The notes under the pieces: generated by a model
Told to the model about the DNA's origin: nothing
What the model saw: only the letters and a program-made list of their open reading frames with translations
Databases searched by the model: none
Assembly: GCF_040712315.1 (NCBI RefSeq)
Contig: NC_134021.1
Location: 32,647,501 to 32,711,500 of the forward strand
DNA from: Castanea sativa
Taxonomy: Eukaryota > Streptophyta > Magnoliopsida > Fagales > Fagaceae
DNA: 64,000 nt
Direction of reading: 5' to 3'
Position numbers and translations under genes: made by a program
Shown: one piece after another, positions 23,644 through 35,436 of the stretch
How the letters are laid out: every line of letters begins with the position of its first letter
How positions within the stretch are numbered: the stretch's first letter is position 1

Positions 23644-26600
23644 TTAGAAAACTGTCTAAAAGGTATAAGAATTGTATTTTTAAGAGCTTCCCATTGTAGG
23701 ATATCCATACCCACACAACAATAAATAGATTGTTAGCACTAGTTAATAATTAGCCCCTTAACCGAGCTATACATGCCACACCTTCTTTCTTCAATTACGT
23801 TTTAATTATGGAAATAAGTCAAACCCCAAATTAGCTTTTCAATTCCAATTACCTTTTAAGTCTTGGAAGGATTTTATTTTGTGAAGATTTTCCTTATATT
23901 TGAATAATTAATTGATTTCCAAAAGAGTTTGAATTTCAATTGACTATTCACTTAAATAAGATGAGTCCTGTGTTTTCTTTCTTCATCTTTTTTGATTTGC
24001 TAGTACATTGATAGCCCATAAGATTTATATGAAATAAATAAGATGAGTTCTATTTTTGATGATTATAATAATTTTTTTAATTAAAAAAATAATATTGATT
24101 ATATGAAGTCATATTCAGTGGAAATTCATTTGGCAGAGTAGAACTCGTATTTTGAGATTTAAATCATGGTTTTGAATTTGGAAGTGCAGTTAGGCATGGC
24201 AACGGCATTGCAAACTCTCTGTGGGCAAGCATACGGTGCAAGAAAATACCACATGCTTGGTGTATATCTTCAAAGATCATGGATTGTTATGTTTTTGGCA
24301 TCAATTATTCTTCTTCCTATATTTATCTTCGCAACCCAAATTCTAGAGGTTTTTGGCCAAGATGAAGATGTTGCAAAAGTTGGAGGAGAGGTTGCTCACT
24401 GGATAATTGGAGCAATGTTTGCCTTGGTGATATCTTATTCAAGTCAAATGTACTTGCAATCACAGAGCAAGAACATGCTCATTACTTACTTCGCAGCTTT
24501 TGCCATTCTAATACACGTCCTCCTTTCATGGCTTTTAACTGTGAAATATAAATTTGGGGTTCCTGGTGCAATGTTGTCCACAGTGTTGGCATTTTGGATT
24601 CCCAATATCGGTCAGCTTATGTTTATTATGTGTGGAGGTTGCCGGGAAACATGGAAGGGTTTCTCATCATTGGCTTTCCAAGATCTATGGGCTGTTATGA
24701 AGCTTTCTTTATCATCAGGTGTAATGTTATGGTAAGACTTCCTATTAAATTTGGATTGTGAAGGCATTGCAGGGGCATATGAAATAATGAAATCATTGAA
24801 ATTTTTCACCATTATGATTGCTAAAGGTTTTTCCTCTACCTATTTTTGTGAATGAGTCAATTGTCTCTTTGCAAGGATGAGTGGTTTTACTATATTAGGT
24901 CCGTATTGGGCAAATGGCAAGGGTCTTATCATAGGTTTTAATTCTTCTAATAGTAGTCTTTGCATGCTTAAGAATCATTGACACTTATCACAATATTCTT
25001 GAACACAGTCTTATATATGCATCTTTTTGCATAGTTGACCAATAATATCATTTTCTGATGGCCCTTTACACCAAGGCCCTTCTTCCTTAGTGGTTTCCAC
25101 AAATTCATTTGTGTCTCTCTTACGACATAATCAGTATCATAAGGTGCTAGCTAGAGACTAAAATCAATTTGGTTTGGCCAACCTCTGAGGTTGAAGTAAG
25201 GCCTTTCCGGTTTGTCTACCTTCGGGTTCAATCCGACAGAGGAGGCATTGTATAGCCTTTGACTCCTCATTGCGATTCTTTTATTAATTATGAGCAATCC
25301 TTTATTAATCTGTTGAAATATAAATGATTATTTAATGAGAGAAAAAATTTTATATTCTAGTGTAATAAGCAAACTCGGAGTTTGTTTAGGATGTGATGAA
25401 AATTTCAGCTTATTTGAGTTTTTAGTTTCTTTTTGGTACTATTCATAACTTCTATTGAATTTTTGGGTATTTTTCATAGATTCTATTGTATTATTTAGCT
25501 AACTTTTAACTTTTATTTTTACATTTTCAGCAAAAAAAATTTAGCTTCAACTAAATAAGCTGTTTCAGCTAAATAAGTTTTCAATTTCATATTTTATTTT
25601 CTTTGAACTTTAAAACTTAGTAGTCTTTCCAAAACTGTGGTAACAATCTCTTAATAAACTCTCGAAGTTTATGACTTTTTCGCACATAAAAGGAGTGTAT
25701 ATATATAGAACTATTTAGTAAATAAATGTATTTATAATGTCAGTGTGGAGGTTTGGTACAACGCAGTTTTGCTTCTTATAGCAGGATACCTGAAAAATGC
25801 GGAGGTCTCCATTGATGCTTTAAGCATATGGTATTTCTCATACAGCCTCTCCTCTCCTCCATTTATTTATTTAAAATTTTTTTGACTGCTTTGTCTTCTT
25901 TATTGTTGTTGTTATTATTATCATTATATTTAATTTATTTATTATTATTATTTTTATGTTTCCTAACTCTTTTTCCTCCATATTCTTTTTGTAAAAACAT
26001 CATTTACGTTCCTATAGTTTGACCATATTTTGAATTTGGTCCTCAAGTTTTCTTAGCTTTCATTTTGGTACTCATATTTTTAAACATGTTGTCATTTTAG
26101 TCCTAGACATTATCTCACTTAAAGAAATGTTACTTTTAAATTTGCAGTGTAGTCCATTAACCAAGTAGACGTTTTCTATAAGTGAGATTACGATAGAAAC
26201 TAAAATTACAAGTTTAAAAGTAATAAAATCAAAATAAATGCAGTTAAAACTTGAGGACCCCAAAAAAAAAAAGAAAAAAAAAGACCAAAATATAGGAAGC
26301 AAATAAGTTTTTTTGCCTATTCTTTTTTGTCTGTCTAAATTATCCGTTTGCCTCTGTTAATTTTGCTCCATGCCTACCCGTAGCTAATTCAATTAAGTGC
26401 ATGATTCTGTACAGCCTTAGCATCAATGGGTGGGAAATGATGATAGCTCTTGGATTCATGTCTACAGCGAGGTACTGTCACTAATCTCATGACCCCTGTG
26501 AAGACCAGCACATCATCATCTATTAGATATTGTCTTTTTGAGTGGAAAGTGGGGTTAGGATGTTCATTCACTATCATTTTTTTTTTAGCTGAATCATTCA

Positions 26601-28465
26601 CTATAATGTTTGAACTAAATAAACATCATTTTAAGAGATTTTACGTATTGAAAGATGAGTGATAATAGAAATACTACAAAGTTTACTATATAAATTTTTG
26701 CCACTAATCACTAATTAAAAATAAAAAAAATTCTGGCATTCATATCTCATGACGTTAAAGCCTATTAATCACATTTATTAACATATTAGTGGTATCGATC
26801 ACAAAAAAAAAGAAAAAAAAAAGAAGGTAATTATGATGTTTATTTATAATGTTTTTAAAGCCTATCAATTATATTAATTGTTAAATCAATTTGTAAATTG
26901 ATAAAATTTGTAATAATTATAGCATTTTTCCTGCTTATTAATTTTATGAATGTTTCGACCATATAAACTTTTCCAAATATTTGGTTAAAAATATAGTGTT
27001 CGAGTATCAAATGAGCTTGGAAGAGGGAGTGCAAAGGCAGCAAAGTTCTCAATCGTGATGACAGGGCTCACGTCATTTGCCATCGGATTTGTACTTTTCT
27101 TGTTTTTCCTTATCTTCAGAGGACGTGTGGCTTACTTATTTACCGAAAATGAAGAGGTGGCTTTAGCATTTGCAAACATGTCGCCTTTCTTGGCTGTCTC
27201 CGTACTATTGAATAGCATTCAACCTGTACTCTCTGGTACTCTTTTTACATTTGCTTTGATATCTCTCAAACTTGATTATTTTATTTAGTCCGGTTCACAT
27301 GTATTCCTAGAACTTATATTAATCATTTATTTAAAAAAAAATTAAAAAAATTGTCAATGAATTACTTTTTTGTTTTATTGTAAAAAGTTCTTAAAATAGT
27401 TTGCTAATTTACGCTACACGGCCACACGCTATTGAGGGAGTGTTTGATAAAGTAATTTGAGATGAGATTTTTTAAGTTTTTTGAAATACATGTAAGTGAA
27501 AATTTGTGTGAAAATTTTTGTAATATTGTTTAAAAGATAAAAATGTGAATTTGAACTTAACCAAACATGCCTAAATCCCTTTTATTTATTTGGATGACTT
27601 TTCATACATACTAATCGTATTTTAATAGTACTGCACTTGTTACTTGGACAGGAGTTGCCATTGGAGCTGGCTTGCAGAGCATTGTAGCATATGTCAACTT
27701 GACTGCCTATTACCTAGTAGGGATTCCTGTTGGTGCTGTGCTTGGATTTGTTTTTGATATGGAAGTCAAAGTAAGTTATATTTATCCCCTTTTCCACTTT
27801 TTAAATCTAACCCGTTATAAAGAAGAGGAGGTTTTCTGGTATCACTTAATTTCATTTAAGATTTTAAACACTGAAACAAAGTTCATTCCTTATCAAATCC
27901 TTCTCTACAAAAGAAGATATTTTTTAGCAGCTAAAGGAATACGTGTTAAAGCCTTGCACATAGAGGCAACATCGTATAACGGATTTGATGGAGTGGCTTG
28001 AGATTTTGATAAATTAGTTTATGTTTGTTAATTTTGTGAGAGTTTATGTGGGATTCTTATTCCTGTTATCATTAATGAGTTTTTTGTTTTCGTTTGCCAT
28101 GAATGTAGGCATAGATTTTTCAAAACATTAAATTGTGTGTTGTTGTTCTTGCCATTTTATTCTCCTTTTTTTATACACGGTTTTTTTTTTTTTTTTACAA
28201 CAAATTAGTACTATATTAGACCTAGGGGTGTGTGAAAAACCGACAAACTGAAAAAAAACAGCCGAAATCAACCGAATCGATGCCAAAATTTCGGTTTGGT
28301 TTAGTTTCGGTTTCAAGGTTGAATACACCAAACCGATTGAAACCGAACCAAACATATTATGATATATTTTACATATTATATTTTATATTTGCAATATGGG
28401 CCTTCCTAGTTATTTAAAAAAAAAAAGTGGGCCTCTAGTTTGTAAAACATTAGGCCCATTTGGGC

Positions 28466-28530
<65 letters not shown>

Positions 28531-31500
28531 GATAAGATCAGATAAAATCCGGCCTCTTCATTCTATGATTCTTTAATTTCTTTCTATTTAAACATTGTTA
28601 TTTAAAAGTTAAAATCCATTAGATTAACTAATTAAGATTAAACTAAGTAAATTTCTATTAAACTAATTAAACTATAAAAATAAAAGTTAAAAACCCTACC
28701 CAGCCACACTTCACTTCACTCTCACACTCTCATAATACGTTTGGATTCAGCGTTTTCCAGCTGCGTCCACGTTTTTTTTTTTTTTTTTTTTCAACGCGTG
28801 TTTGTTACTGTTCATTGGCCATGAACAGTGATTTTAGGCCAATGAACAGTAACTTCTGGAATGAGCAGTGTTTTTTATCCATTTAAAAATTATTTTGCTA
28901 CAGTGTTTTCAGTTTTCAGTTTTCAATTTTCAGTAATAAGTTCTATCCAAACGGACTCTCAGTCTCTCACCCAGCCGCACCAGCCTCATCACCAACCAAG
29001 ACTCCATCTCCGAATTCTTATCCACCATCTCATGCTCCCGCTCCCACCTCAAAGCCACCGACTCCCTCTTTGGCTCCAACTCCATCCGCCACTCCTCCGT
29101 CGCCTTCCTCCGCTCGGTCAACCTCCGCTCCGCCACTCCTCCGGCTCCTCCCTCACCGATCGCCCCAACCCACTCCAATGCGCCGACCAGTACTCCCTCT
29201 CACAGACGGCAGCACATTCCACTCTCCAGTCCCTCTCTCTCACGGTCTCTGCCTCTGCCGCCGTCTCCCCACGCCAGCCTCCCCACAGTCCCTCTTGTTT
29301 GGATGGTTAGAAAATTTATCCAAAAAAACACGTAGACTATCACGCTGCTTAAGTGCTTCATCTCCATTCTTCTTCTTTTTTTTGCTACTTGCTTGGTGCT
29401 TGGTGTTTGGGTGGTGAGAAAATGTGGGAAAGCAAAGGAAATATATATTTTTCTTATTTTGGTATTTTTTTGATTATATACATGATTTTGAGTTTTCTTT
29501 TTGTTTGCTTGGTGTTTGGGTGCTAAGAAAATGTGGGAAAGTAAAGAGAAATAGGCTTTTTTTTTTTTTTTGTCTTTGATCTGTTTGGTTCTAAGAAATT
29601 GGAAGCAGCTGAAAATCGATCGAACCGAACCGATTGAAATCCAGTCAATTCGGTGTCAGTGTTCCTCCCATTCGGTTCGGTGTCGGTGCCAAATTTGGAA
29701 AATCGAAAATTTTGGTTCCGTGGAAAAATCACACTTCAAACCGATCGAACCGAACCGATTACACCCCATTTGTTTGAATTCCTGAAGATTTTAAGAACAG
29801 AATTTTAGTTGGAGCCATGGAATCATATTTTTAGTCATTGGCAAAGCCTAATCAAAAACATTTTGGTGCAGCAAGTACTTATTAAGATAATATATGAAAG
29901 GTCAAATAACTCGGTCACTTATCTTTGAAGATGAATGTACGAAGCGTACTATCATTTGAATCTTGCTCCAGAGCTCTCTTGCACAGATAAGCCCTTCTCT
30001 CTTGCACAAAGCAGCCCCCCTCTCTTGCATGGAGGACAATGGTGGGCAATGGTTTGGGTTTTTGACGTTTCTCTCTGTCTTGCATAGATCTGTGGATATG
30101 ACCACAGTTGCATAATATCGTTCATCTGGGTTTACCAACATTTGACCGAGTTCCTTCTCCTTCCACCATAAATTCATATGGGTTTACCTTAGTTTCTTGA
30201 TTTTAATGTTTTTTGCATTTGGGTCTTGATTTCTTTCTGGGTTTTGTGCTAGATTTTTCTCTAATCTGCTTTTGTGTGACTTGGGTTGCTTTTGGATTCA
30301 TATGGGTTTCGTTTAATGGTGTGGTTTGTTGTGTTCTATGATGCACGGACGCAGCAAAATGGGCACCACACCCTCGTCCGACGCGACCCGACCCGATGTG
30401 CGCACGACGGTGTCACTTTTTTTTTTTTTTTTTTTTTTTATCGATTCACGTCGACTCGGCTTCGACTCACGTCGAACCGAGCCGATTTGGCCAAAATCAA
30501 GTTGTATCAGGCAAATCAGAGCGTATCGGCCAGCGGCCGAAATTGACCAAAACAGCCGAATTGGCCTTGAATCATGCATCGCACTAGCAAAAATTTGAAA
30601 CCTAAGCATTAGCTGTCCAAAAACTGAAACCTAAACCTTACTGTTGAGTTGAAACCCACGTCTTAATTCAGAGAGATCATATTCATCTACACCACAGGAA
30701 CCCACAACAACACATTGCTACTCTGTTAGTGAGTTTTAATATAAAAAGACTTTGATTACCCCAAAATGCCCTTTGCTTTGTATTCTATTGGACCCGCTAG
30801 TTAAACCCAAATTCATGCGGCTGTTTTGGTAATTTTATCTGATATTGTTGATACGTGGCATGATTAGGTGAGAGTGTAGGACATTTTTTGTTTTTGTTTT
30901 GTGTTTTGTGTTGTGTTTCTTTCCTTCTTCTTTCTTTGTTTTGTGAATCTAATATGTTTTTTAAGAATATTTTAATAGTAAAAATATATAGAAAATATAA
31001 ATAAAAATATTTTAATAATTTTTTAATCATCGTATTTTGCCACATCCACACCTTACTTTTTCAAAAATTTCCAAGTTTCACACCTAAATCTGAAAACGCA
31101 CCCGTACTTCATAGGTTGTGTTTGATGGAGATTTTGTTCAATAGTACTGATGTGAGTGGGTTTGCATTGGCGAGATGAGAGAGAGATATAAACAAAACAA
31201 ACAAACAAAAAATTTAGCATTGGCGATGAACAGTACCACGCCATTTGTAGCGTGGCACTGCCCATCGCCAATTTTTTGGGCTACTTTGAGGACGAAAATT
31301 GTGGTCATGTTCTTAATAAAAATTCTAAATAAATTGAGAAATCCTAGGTTATTGTGGTGATGTTGGTATGGTTAACGAAGGTTCTAAATATATTGAGAAT
31401 TCCTAGGTTTTGGATTATGCTTTTCATATGCACTGGAATAAATATTTGTTTGACACATGCAAGATTGTGATTGTGATTGTGGTTGTGGTGAAGGTTGAGT

Positions 31501-34500
31501 TACTTTAATTTGCTAATAATGTACTAAAATGTAAAGTTTGGGAGATAGCTGCACGTAAAAGTTAAGATTTATATTTAGAGAAATGCTAACTCTAGAAATA
31601 TTTTATGGGAAATTGAAAAAGTTGTAAAAAATTTTTAATTCTCGATGATTTTTTTTTAAAAAAAATGGTATACTATTTTGTCTTCTTAAGACACGTGTTA
31701 ATAAAATTCTAATTAATAATTTACTTAAAAAAATATTTATGAAAAAAAAATAATAATATTTTGAAAACTTTTTTCATTCTTTATAAAATCATAAAAGCTT
31801 AAAGAATAAAAGGGATATGTGACTGGGTCTAGATGAAACTTGATTATTTTAACTCCAATTAGATTCTGGGGGCTTTGGGGACGTGGTGGTGTACCCTATT
31901 CATAGAGGGGTGCATTAATTGCAACAGTGTCATAGATGGAGGTACTAGTGACCACATCCCAAATACTAGAGCTGGAGATTCGTTAAGTCTAGTACAAGAA
32001 TGGAATAGTGTAGAGGGTGTCAAGTTTGATTTGATTAGTTATTTGAGTTTTCTTGATATTTATTTTATTTTTATTTTTTTTGCGCTAGAGGTAATGTTAT
32101 GTTTTTTATCTGCTAAAAGAGTTATAAATGTGGTGTAAAAAGGTGAGCATTGTAAAAGGTTTGGTGTGTAACTGTGCATGGGAGTTAAAAGACAAAATTT
32201 TGTCTACTAAAAGAGTCTGGGACTAAACTTTGTCTACTATGTTAATGTGAGGGAACCTTTGGTTGTGTTAGGATTTTAGGCTAGTTTATTTTTTGGGAGT
32301 TTGATGATAGTTTATGTATCATTTTAATTCTTATTATTGATAGTGGATTTTCTTGAAGAAATTAACCACTGGTACAATTTTTATCCCTTTAAAATCTTGA
32401 AAAAAAAAAAACAATTTTATCAAATTGTTTTAATTTCAAAAACAAAACCTGATATTGAATCAATACACCCACACCTCCACTTCACGCCAGAGAGGCCCAC
32501 AGAAGACCTGCTACGGTGCTACCCTCATCACTCTTGTTAGATCGATCTACCACTGGCCACCTGGTATTTGTTTCTTCCCTCACTCTCTTTGAACCGTCTT
32601 TCTGTGTCTGTAAACTCTATTATACTTTATCCAATTTTTCTAATGAGCAAAGAGTAAAGGTAAGTGTTTTTGTAGTACTTAAGTTTCAGTACTCTTTTCT
32701 TGATAAGAAGTTGGTAATGGGACGTGGTCAGAAATGTCAATGGGATATTAAAAAAAATGTATGAAATTTATGCATTCAACCTCAAAATCACTCAAGTCAG
32801 TCAAGATAAAAAAGTGTAAATTTACAAAGGGTACAGTTAACAAATCTGTTTTTGAAAAAATTTTATTGGCAATTGAAATTTTTTTTCAATTCTCGATAAA
32901 ATTTTTTCTAAAAATAGTATACTATTGTGTGCTTTTAGGGCACACGTTAATAAAATTCATTTACAAATTGTTATAATAACTCTATAAATTTACTGATACT
33001 ATTCACTTTGCATTTTTTTTTTTTATCCTTTCTTTATATATTCCCATGACAAAGGAAGAGACAAGCCAAAAATATATAAATTTGCAAAGTTGCTATAATA
33101 ATTGTATAAATTAATACTAATATTTTTCACTTTGCATTACAATATTTTAAAAAACAGCTCTTTTATGTATTTTCATTTGTTGATATTTTGTTAATACCAA
33201 AAAGATTGTAGTTTGAATTTTTATAAATAAAATAAAATAGAATAAATTGGTTCATACTTTCGGCCCCCTCTATGGAATTCCTGGCTCCATCCTTGATTGT
33301 AATACTTGATATTTATTGTTTTGTGTATTTGTTTACATTAAAAAAAAAATCACAAACGAGCATATTGACAAGATCTTAAATCAACATGCATCTTTGATTT
33401 TATAAAGGATCTACATTTTTCCATTTGAAATTTAGATATCTACCTTCATTCTTTCTTATGGATGTAATTATTCAATTATTTCTACAAAAAATTGTTAGTC
33501 GGTGGCAGGGGCAACTTAACATAGAGCTCAAGTTATATATTCTGTAAGGTTGAAATTTATCAACCATTGTGTTGGCTTTATTCCATGCTAATTTGCTTGT
33601 AATTCAACACTTAGAAACTCTGTATTTATGTGGGATTCATGTAAGGATAGTGTGTGAGAGAGTGTGAAGAAATGTTCAAGAATGTGCAGTGAAGCAGGGA
33701 CTCGCAGCTGGCTCGCGGCTTGCAGGCCGCCAAATGATGCACATGAGCGAAGCATGCTGAGAAGTTGAATAGTCACGCCAGTTAGAGCACAACAGGACAA
33801 AAAGTCCAGTCTGGCCATTCTGTTTGCTTGTGGCTTGAACTCGCGACTCAATTAAGTCGCGAGGCTAAGTCGCCAGCCAGCCCTGTTTGGGAAAATATGA
33901 CTCTTCGCATTCCTTTCTCACCCCAGTATAAATACCCCTTATACCCACGAAATGTAGAGAGCTTCCAGAGAGAATTTTGAGAGAAAAACCCTAGAGAAAA
34001 ACAAGATTGACTCGTCCACAATCTTCACGTAGACACTCTTCAAATTCCTCTACTCTCTTCCTCTCCATTGTTACATCCTTGAGAGGTCCATTACCAAAAC
34101 ATTTTCTCACAATACCTATATTTGTGAGAAGGCTGTTTGGTGCTTTAGGAAGCAGTTAGGAAGGGACCAATTTCATATTGGTTGATGTTATGGGCTATAG
34201 CGGAATCCGATAAGCTAAAGAAGAAATAGGTTCGGTGCAACCTCGTTGGAGTAGGAGCTTGGAGGGTCTTCTGTTGTCCATGTATCCCAACTACATTATT
34301 TAGTGGATTATTGACTGCTTGAAGGGCGGCGAAGGGGTTTTACGCCGAGGGCTTCGATTTCCTCTTTGATAACACATCGTTGTGTTGTCCTTGTGTTTGC
34401 ATCTCTTTTCCCTTAATCTTTGTCATTTAATTTCTACTATGGATGTGATTTTATTTGGTTTAGATTGTTTATCAATTCTGTTATAAGCTTATATTCATCT

Positions 34501-35436
34501 TCCACAAATACTTTGTTTGATATTAAACTTGAATTGGTAATTTGTTATTTGGGGATCTAAACGTTTAAAGGTGTTTTACACGCTTTTTGAACTTTCATAT
34601 TCATATCAGCATCCTGACTTGCCAAAAAAGAAAAAGTATATATAATTATTTTTAAACTAACCTATTTTGTTACTATAAAAAAATATATTGAATATCATGA
34701 CTCGAGAATTTCAAAATTTTAAGTTCAATAAAAATAATCTTGGCCTCCAAATATAGTTCTTAACCCTTTAAAAAAAATTAAATCAAATAACAACAATAAA
34801 AAATAGACAAAATAATAGCAAAAATAGCTCAAACAACAACAAATAAACAAAATAATAAAAAAAATAGCTCATTCAAAACAAAAATAAAAAAATCCATAAT
34901 CATTGAAATTCATAACTCGATCAACCCATTCCATCAAAATAATTCCTAATTTCATTTTTCCTAAAAAATTATACCAAGAGAGATGTTGTGGCTTTGCAAC
35001 TGCAGCAGCTCTCCTCTCCTCAAAGGTTCAGCTTGTACTTTTAGTAGGTATCATTTGGCGTATTTAGATTTTGGGTTTTGTGAGAGTGACATTACACCAT
35101 TTGTACAACTACAAATTTTTACATCTTGTCTTTCTCATCCCTTTATCTCGATATTATCTTGTAGGGTGTTTGGATTGGGATGTTGTTCGGAACATTTGTT
35201 CAAACTGTTGTACTTATTATTATGACCTACAAAACCAATTGGGATGAACAGGTATTGGCTTTTAGTTTTCCTCTTAGCTTAGTTCAGTCGTTTGAATAGG
35301 TCTATTTTCCTATATTACATTAGCCAATTTTTTATTATTATTTATATTTTGTGGATAATTGCAGGTAATTATAGCTCGTAATCGCGTTAATAGATGGACT
35401 GTGAAAGATAGCAATGAACCAGACCATACAACATAA
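18470..35436 (+). CDS. MATE family transporter, DETOXIFICATION (DTX21-24-like), gene 1
   Basis: The 489-aa product is a multidrug and toxic compound extrusion carrier, a 12-TM proton antiporter that plants use to export metabolites or xenobiotics or load them into the vacuole; the substrate is unknown. Exons: 18470-18736, 24190-24731, 25744-25830, 26415-26471, 26997-27235, 27652-27770, 35165-35251, 35365-35436 (TAA). All introns are GT/AG and phases agree. I chose ATG 18470; the in-frame codon at 18464 is GTG. Family blocks: AIFTRASTFGINVITQAFVG (TM1-2), MATALQTLCGQAYGA, SQMYLQSQSKN, CGGCRETWKGFSSLAFQDLW, the SVRVSNELG block across exons 4/5, NSIQPVLSG, GVWIGMLFGTFVQT in exon 7, and a short hydrophilic tail. 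Length is typical. Intron 1 (5.5 kb) and intron 6 (7.4 kb) are swollen by transposons. The subgroup is assigned by recalled similarity to Arabidopsis DTX21-like proteins. Confidence 0.87.
18775..20035. repeat. Cluster of GTTTGG...CAAACGGA MITE-like repeats in intron 1
   Basis: At least four head-to-tail or opposed copies carry the phrases CTGTAAATAAAGGTAAAAGT, ATGAATAGTACCAAAAA or their complements, ending in CCAAACGGAC. A related type with TACTGTTCA motifs lies at about 19360-19600. Relatives occur at about 17820-18055, 25375-25560, 28740-28960, 55550-55720, 56755-56955 and 60245-60460. Confidence 0.55.
20704..21597 (+). mobile_element. Solo-LTR-like sequence in intron 1 of MATE gene 1
   Basis: The sequence starts TGTTGGCAAGCC and ends AACTTCA. 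It has the layout of a Copia-type LTR and shares GATCTAAACGT-like text and a GAACTT(T)CA end with the LTR-like sequence at 33570-34597. The whole 20600-22490 interval is missing from copy 2. No clean target duplication was found, so the boundaries are uncertain. Confidence 0.4.
21845..22090 (+). pseudogene. Copia polyprotein RNase H fragment
   Basis: The plus-strand reading contains VTIEGEYIVTKDAKKEML, then ILQDLGLKQDKYIV, then HTKHSYVRYIDY. These are the end blocks of Ty1/copia polyprotein (consensus TTEAEY, KE-LWL, LG-KQ, RTKHI-VRYH). Stops interrupt it at several points. It lies between the LTR-like sequence and an (AAT)n run within the copy-1-only insertion. Confidence 0.65.
22118..22175. 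repeat. (AAT)n microsatellite
   Basis: About 18 uninterrupted AAT units, followed by AAATAAATAAATAAA. Confidence 0.95.
23197..23785. mobile_element. Copy-1-specific insertion in intron 1, with (GA)n
   Basis: Copy 2 reads straight from AAGACAATATC into CCTTCTTTCTTCAATTACG (58170-58198). Copy 1 has about 590 bp between the equivalent points. The insert is less AT-rich, contains GGTCAGATCCACTAGCC and a (GA)n tract at 23599-23639, and has no recognised coding sequence. The type of element is unknown. Confidence 0.55.
28223..29768. mobile_element. hAT-like TIR element carrying a GC-rich insert
   Basis: The left end TAGGGGTGTGTGAAAAACCG and the right end ACCGAACCGATTACACCCCA are inverted. Both arms are rich in CGGTTCGGTTTGGT-like words in mirrored orientation (28223-28350 and 29610-29768), the pattern of common plant hAT elements. 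It contains (AT)n (28468-28527), a nested MITE (28740-28960) and a GC-rich fragment. I found no 8-bp duplication, so an end may be eroded. Confidence 0.6.
28962..29310 (+). pseudogene. GC-rich gene-like fragment inside the hAT-like element
   Basis: This 350-bp stretch is far more GC-rich than its surroundings and is open in several frames on the plus strand. One frame reads SEFLSTISCSRSHLKATDS and another LTDRPNPLQCADQYSLSQTA. The switch between frames suggests an indel in a once-coding sequence. I do not recognise the parent gene. It may be a captured exon (Pack-type). CT-rich simple composition is the alternative. Confidence 0.35.
30340..30600. repeat. GC-rich island with CGTCGA/CCGACC words
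   Basis: The sequence begins near ATGATGCACGGACGCAG and ends near GAATCATGCATCGCACTAG, a weak inverted pair (GATGCA/TGCATC). It contains many CGAC/GTCG words around a 22-bp T-run (30419-30440). It looks like the core of a transposon or a captured sequence. No function was recognised. Confidence 0.35.
33570..34597 (+). mobile_element. Solo-LTR-like sequence in intron 6
   Basis: The sequence begins TGTTGGCTTTATTCC and ends GAACTTTCA. A TATA box (TATAAATA) at 33927-33934 is followed by a CT/GA-rich leader with CCCTAGAGAAAAAC, typical of LTR transcription starts. No gag-pol is attached. No 5-bp duplication fits the TG/CA ends, although TATCA occurs at 33558-33562 and 34604-34608, so the boundaries may be slightly wider. 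Confidence 0.5.

Larger units (their letters stand above)
16085..28215 (+). repeat. Segmental duplication, copy 1 (5' part of MATE gene 1 and upstream)
   Basis: Aligned by eye with 51185-62800. Homology starts near TATGGAAACTTAAAG at 16093, right after the LTR end. It runs through an upstream exon-like block, the promoter side and exons 1-6 into intron 6. Copy-specific insertions here are about 20600-22490 and 23197-23785 (both in intron 1), about 27280-27580 (intron 5) and about 28223-31345 (intron 6). The gene continues beyond this block to 35436. Confidence 0.85.
27771..35164 (+). other. Intron 6 of MATE gene 1 (7.4 kb), transposon-filled
   Basis: The intron starts GTAAGT and ends TTGTAG. 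It contains an hAT-like element (28223-29768), a GC-rich island (30340-30600), a duplicated 60-bp unit (about 31288-31410), MITE-like repeats around 31570-31790 and 32820-32960, a fragment of element X (33262-33297, CTGGCTCCATCC) and an LTR-like sequence (33570-34597). Between 32140 and 33260 I see only AT-rich DNA without a gene. Confidence 0.8.

Noticed and set aside
33558..34608. TATCA direct repeat as target duplication for the LTR-like sequence in intron 6
   Set aside because: The repeats do not abut the TG and CA ends, so the match may be chance. The LTR-like call is kept at lower confidence without it.
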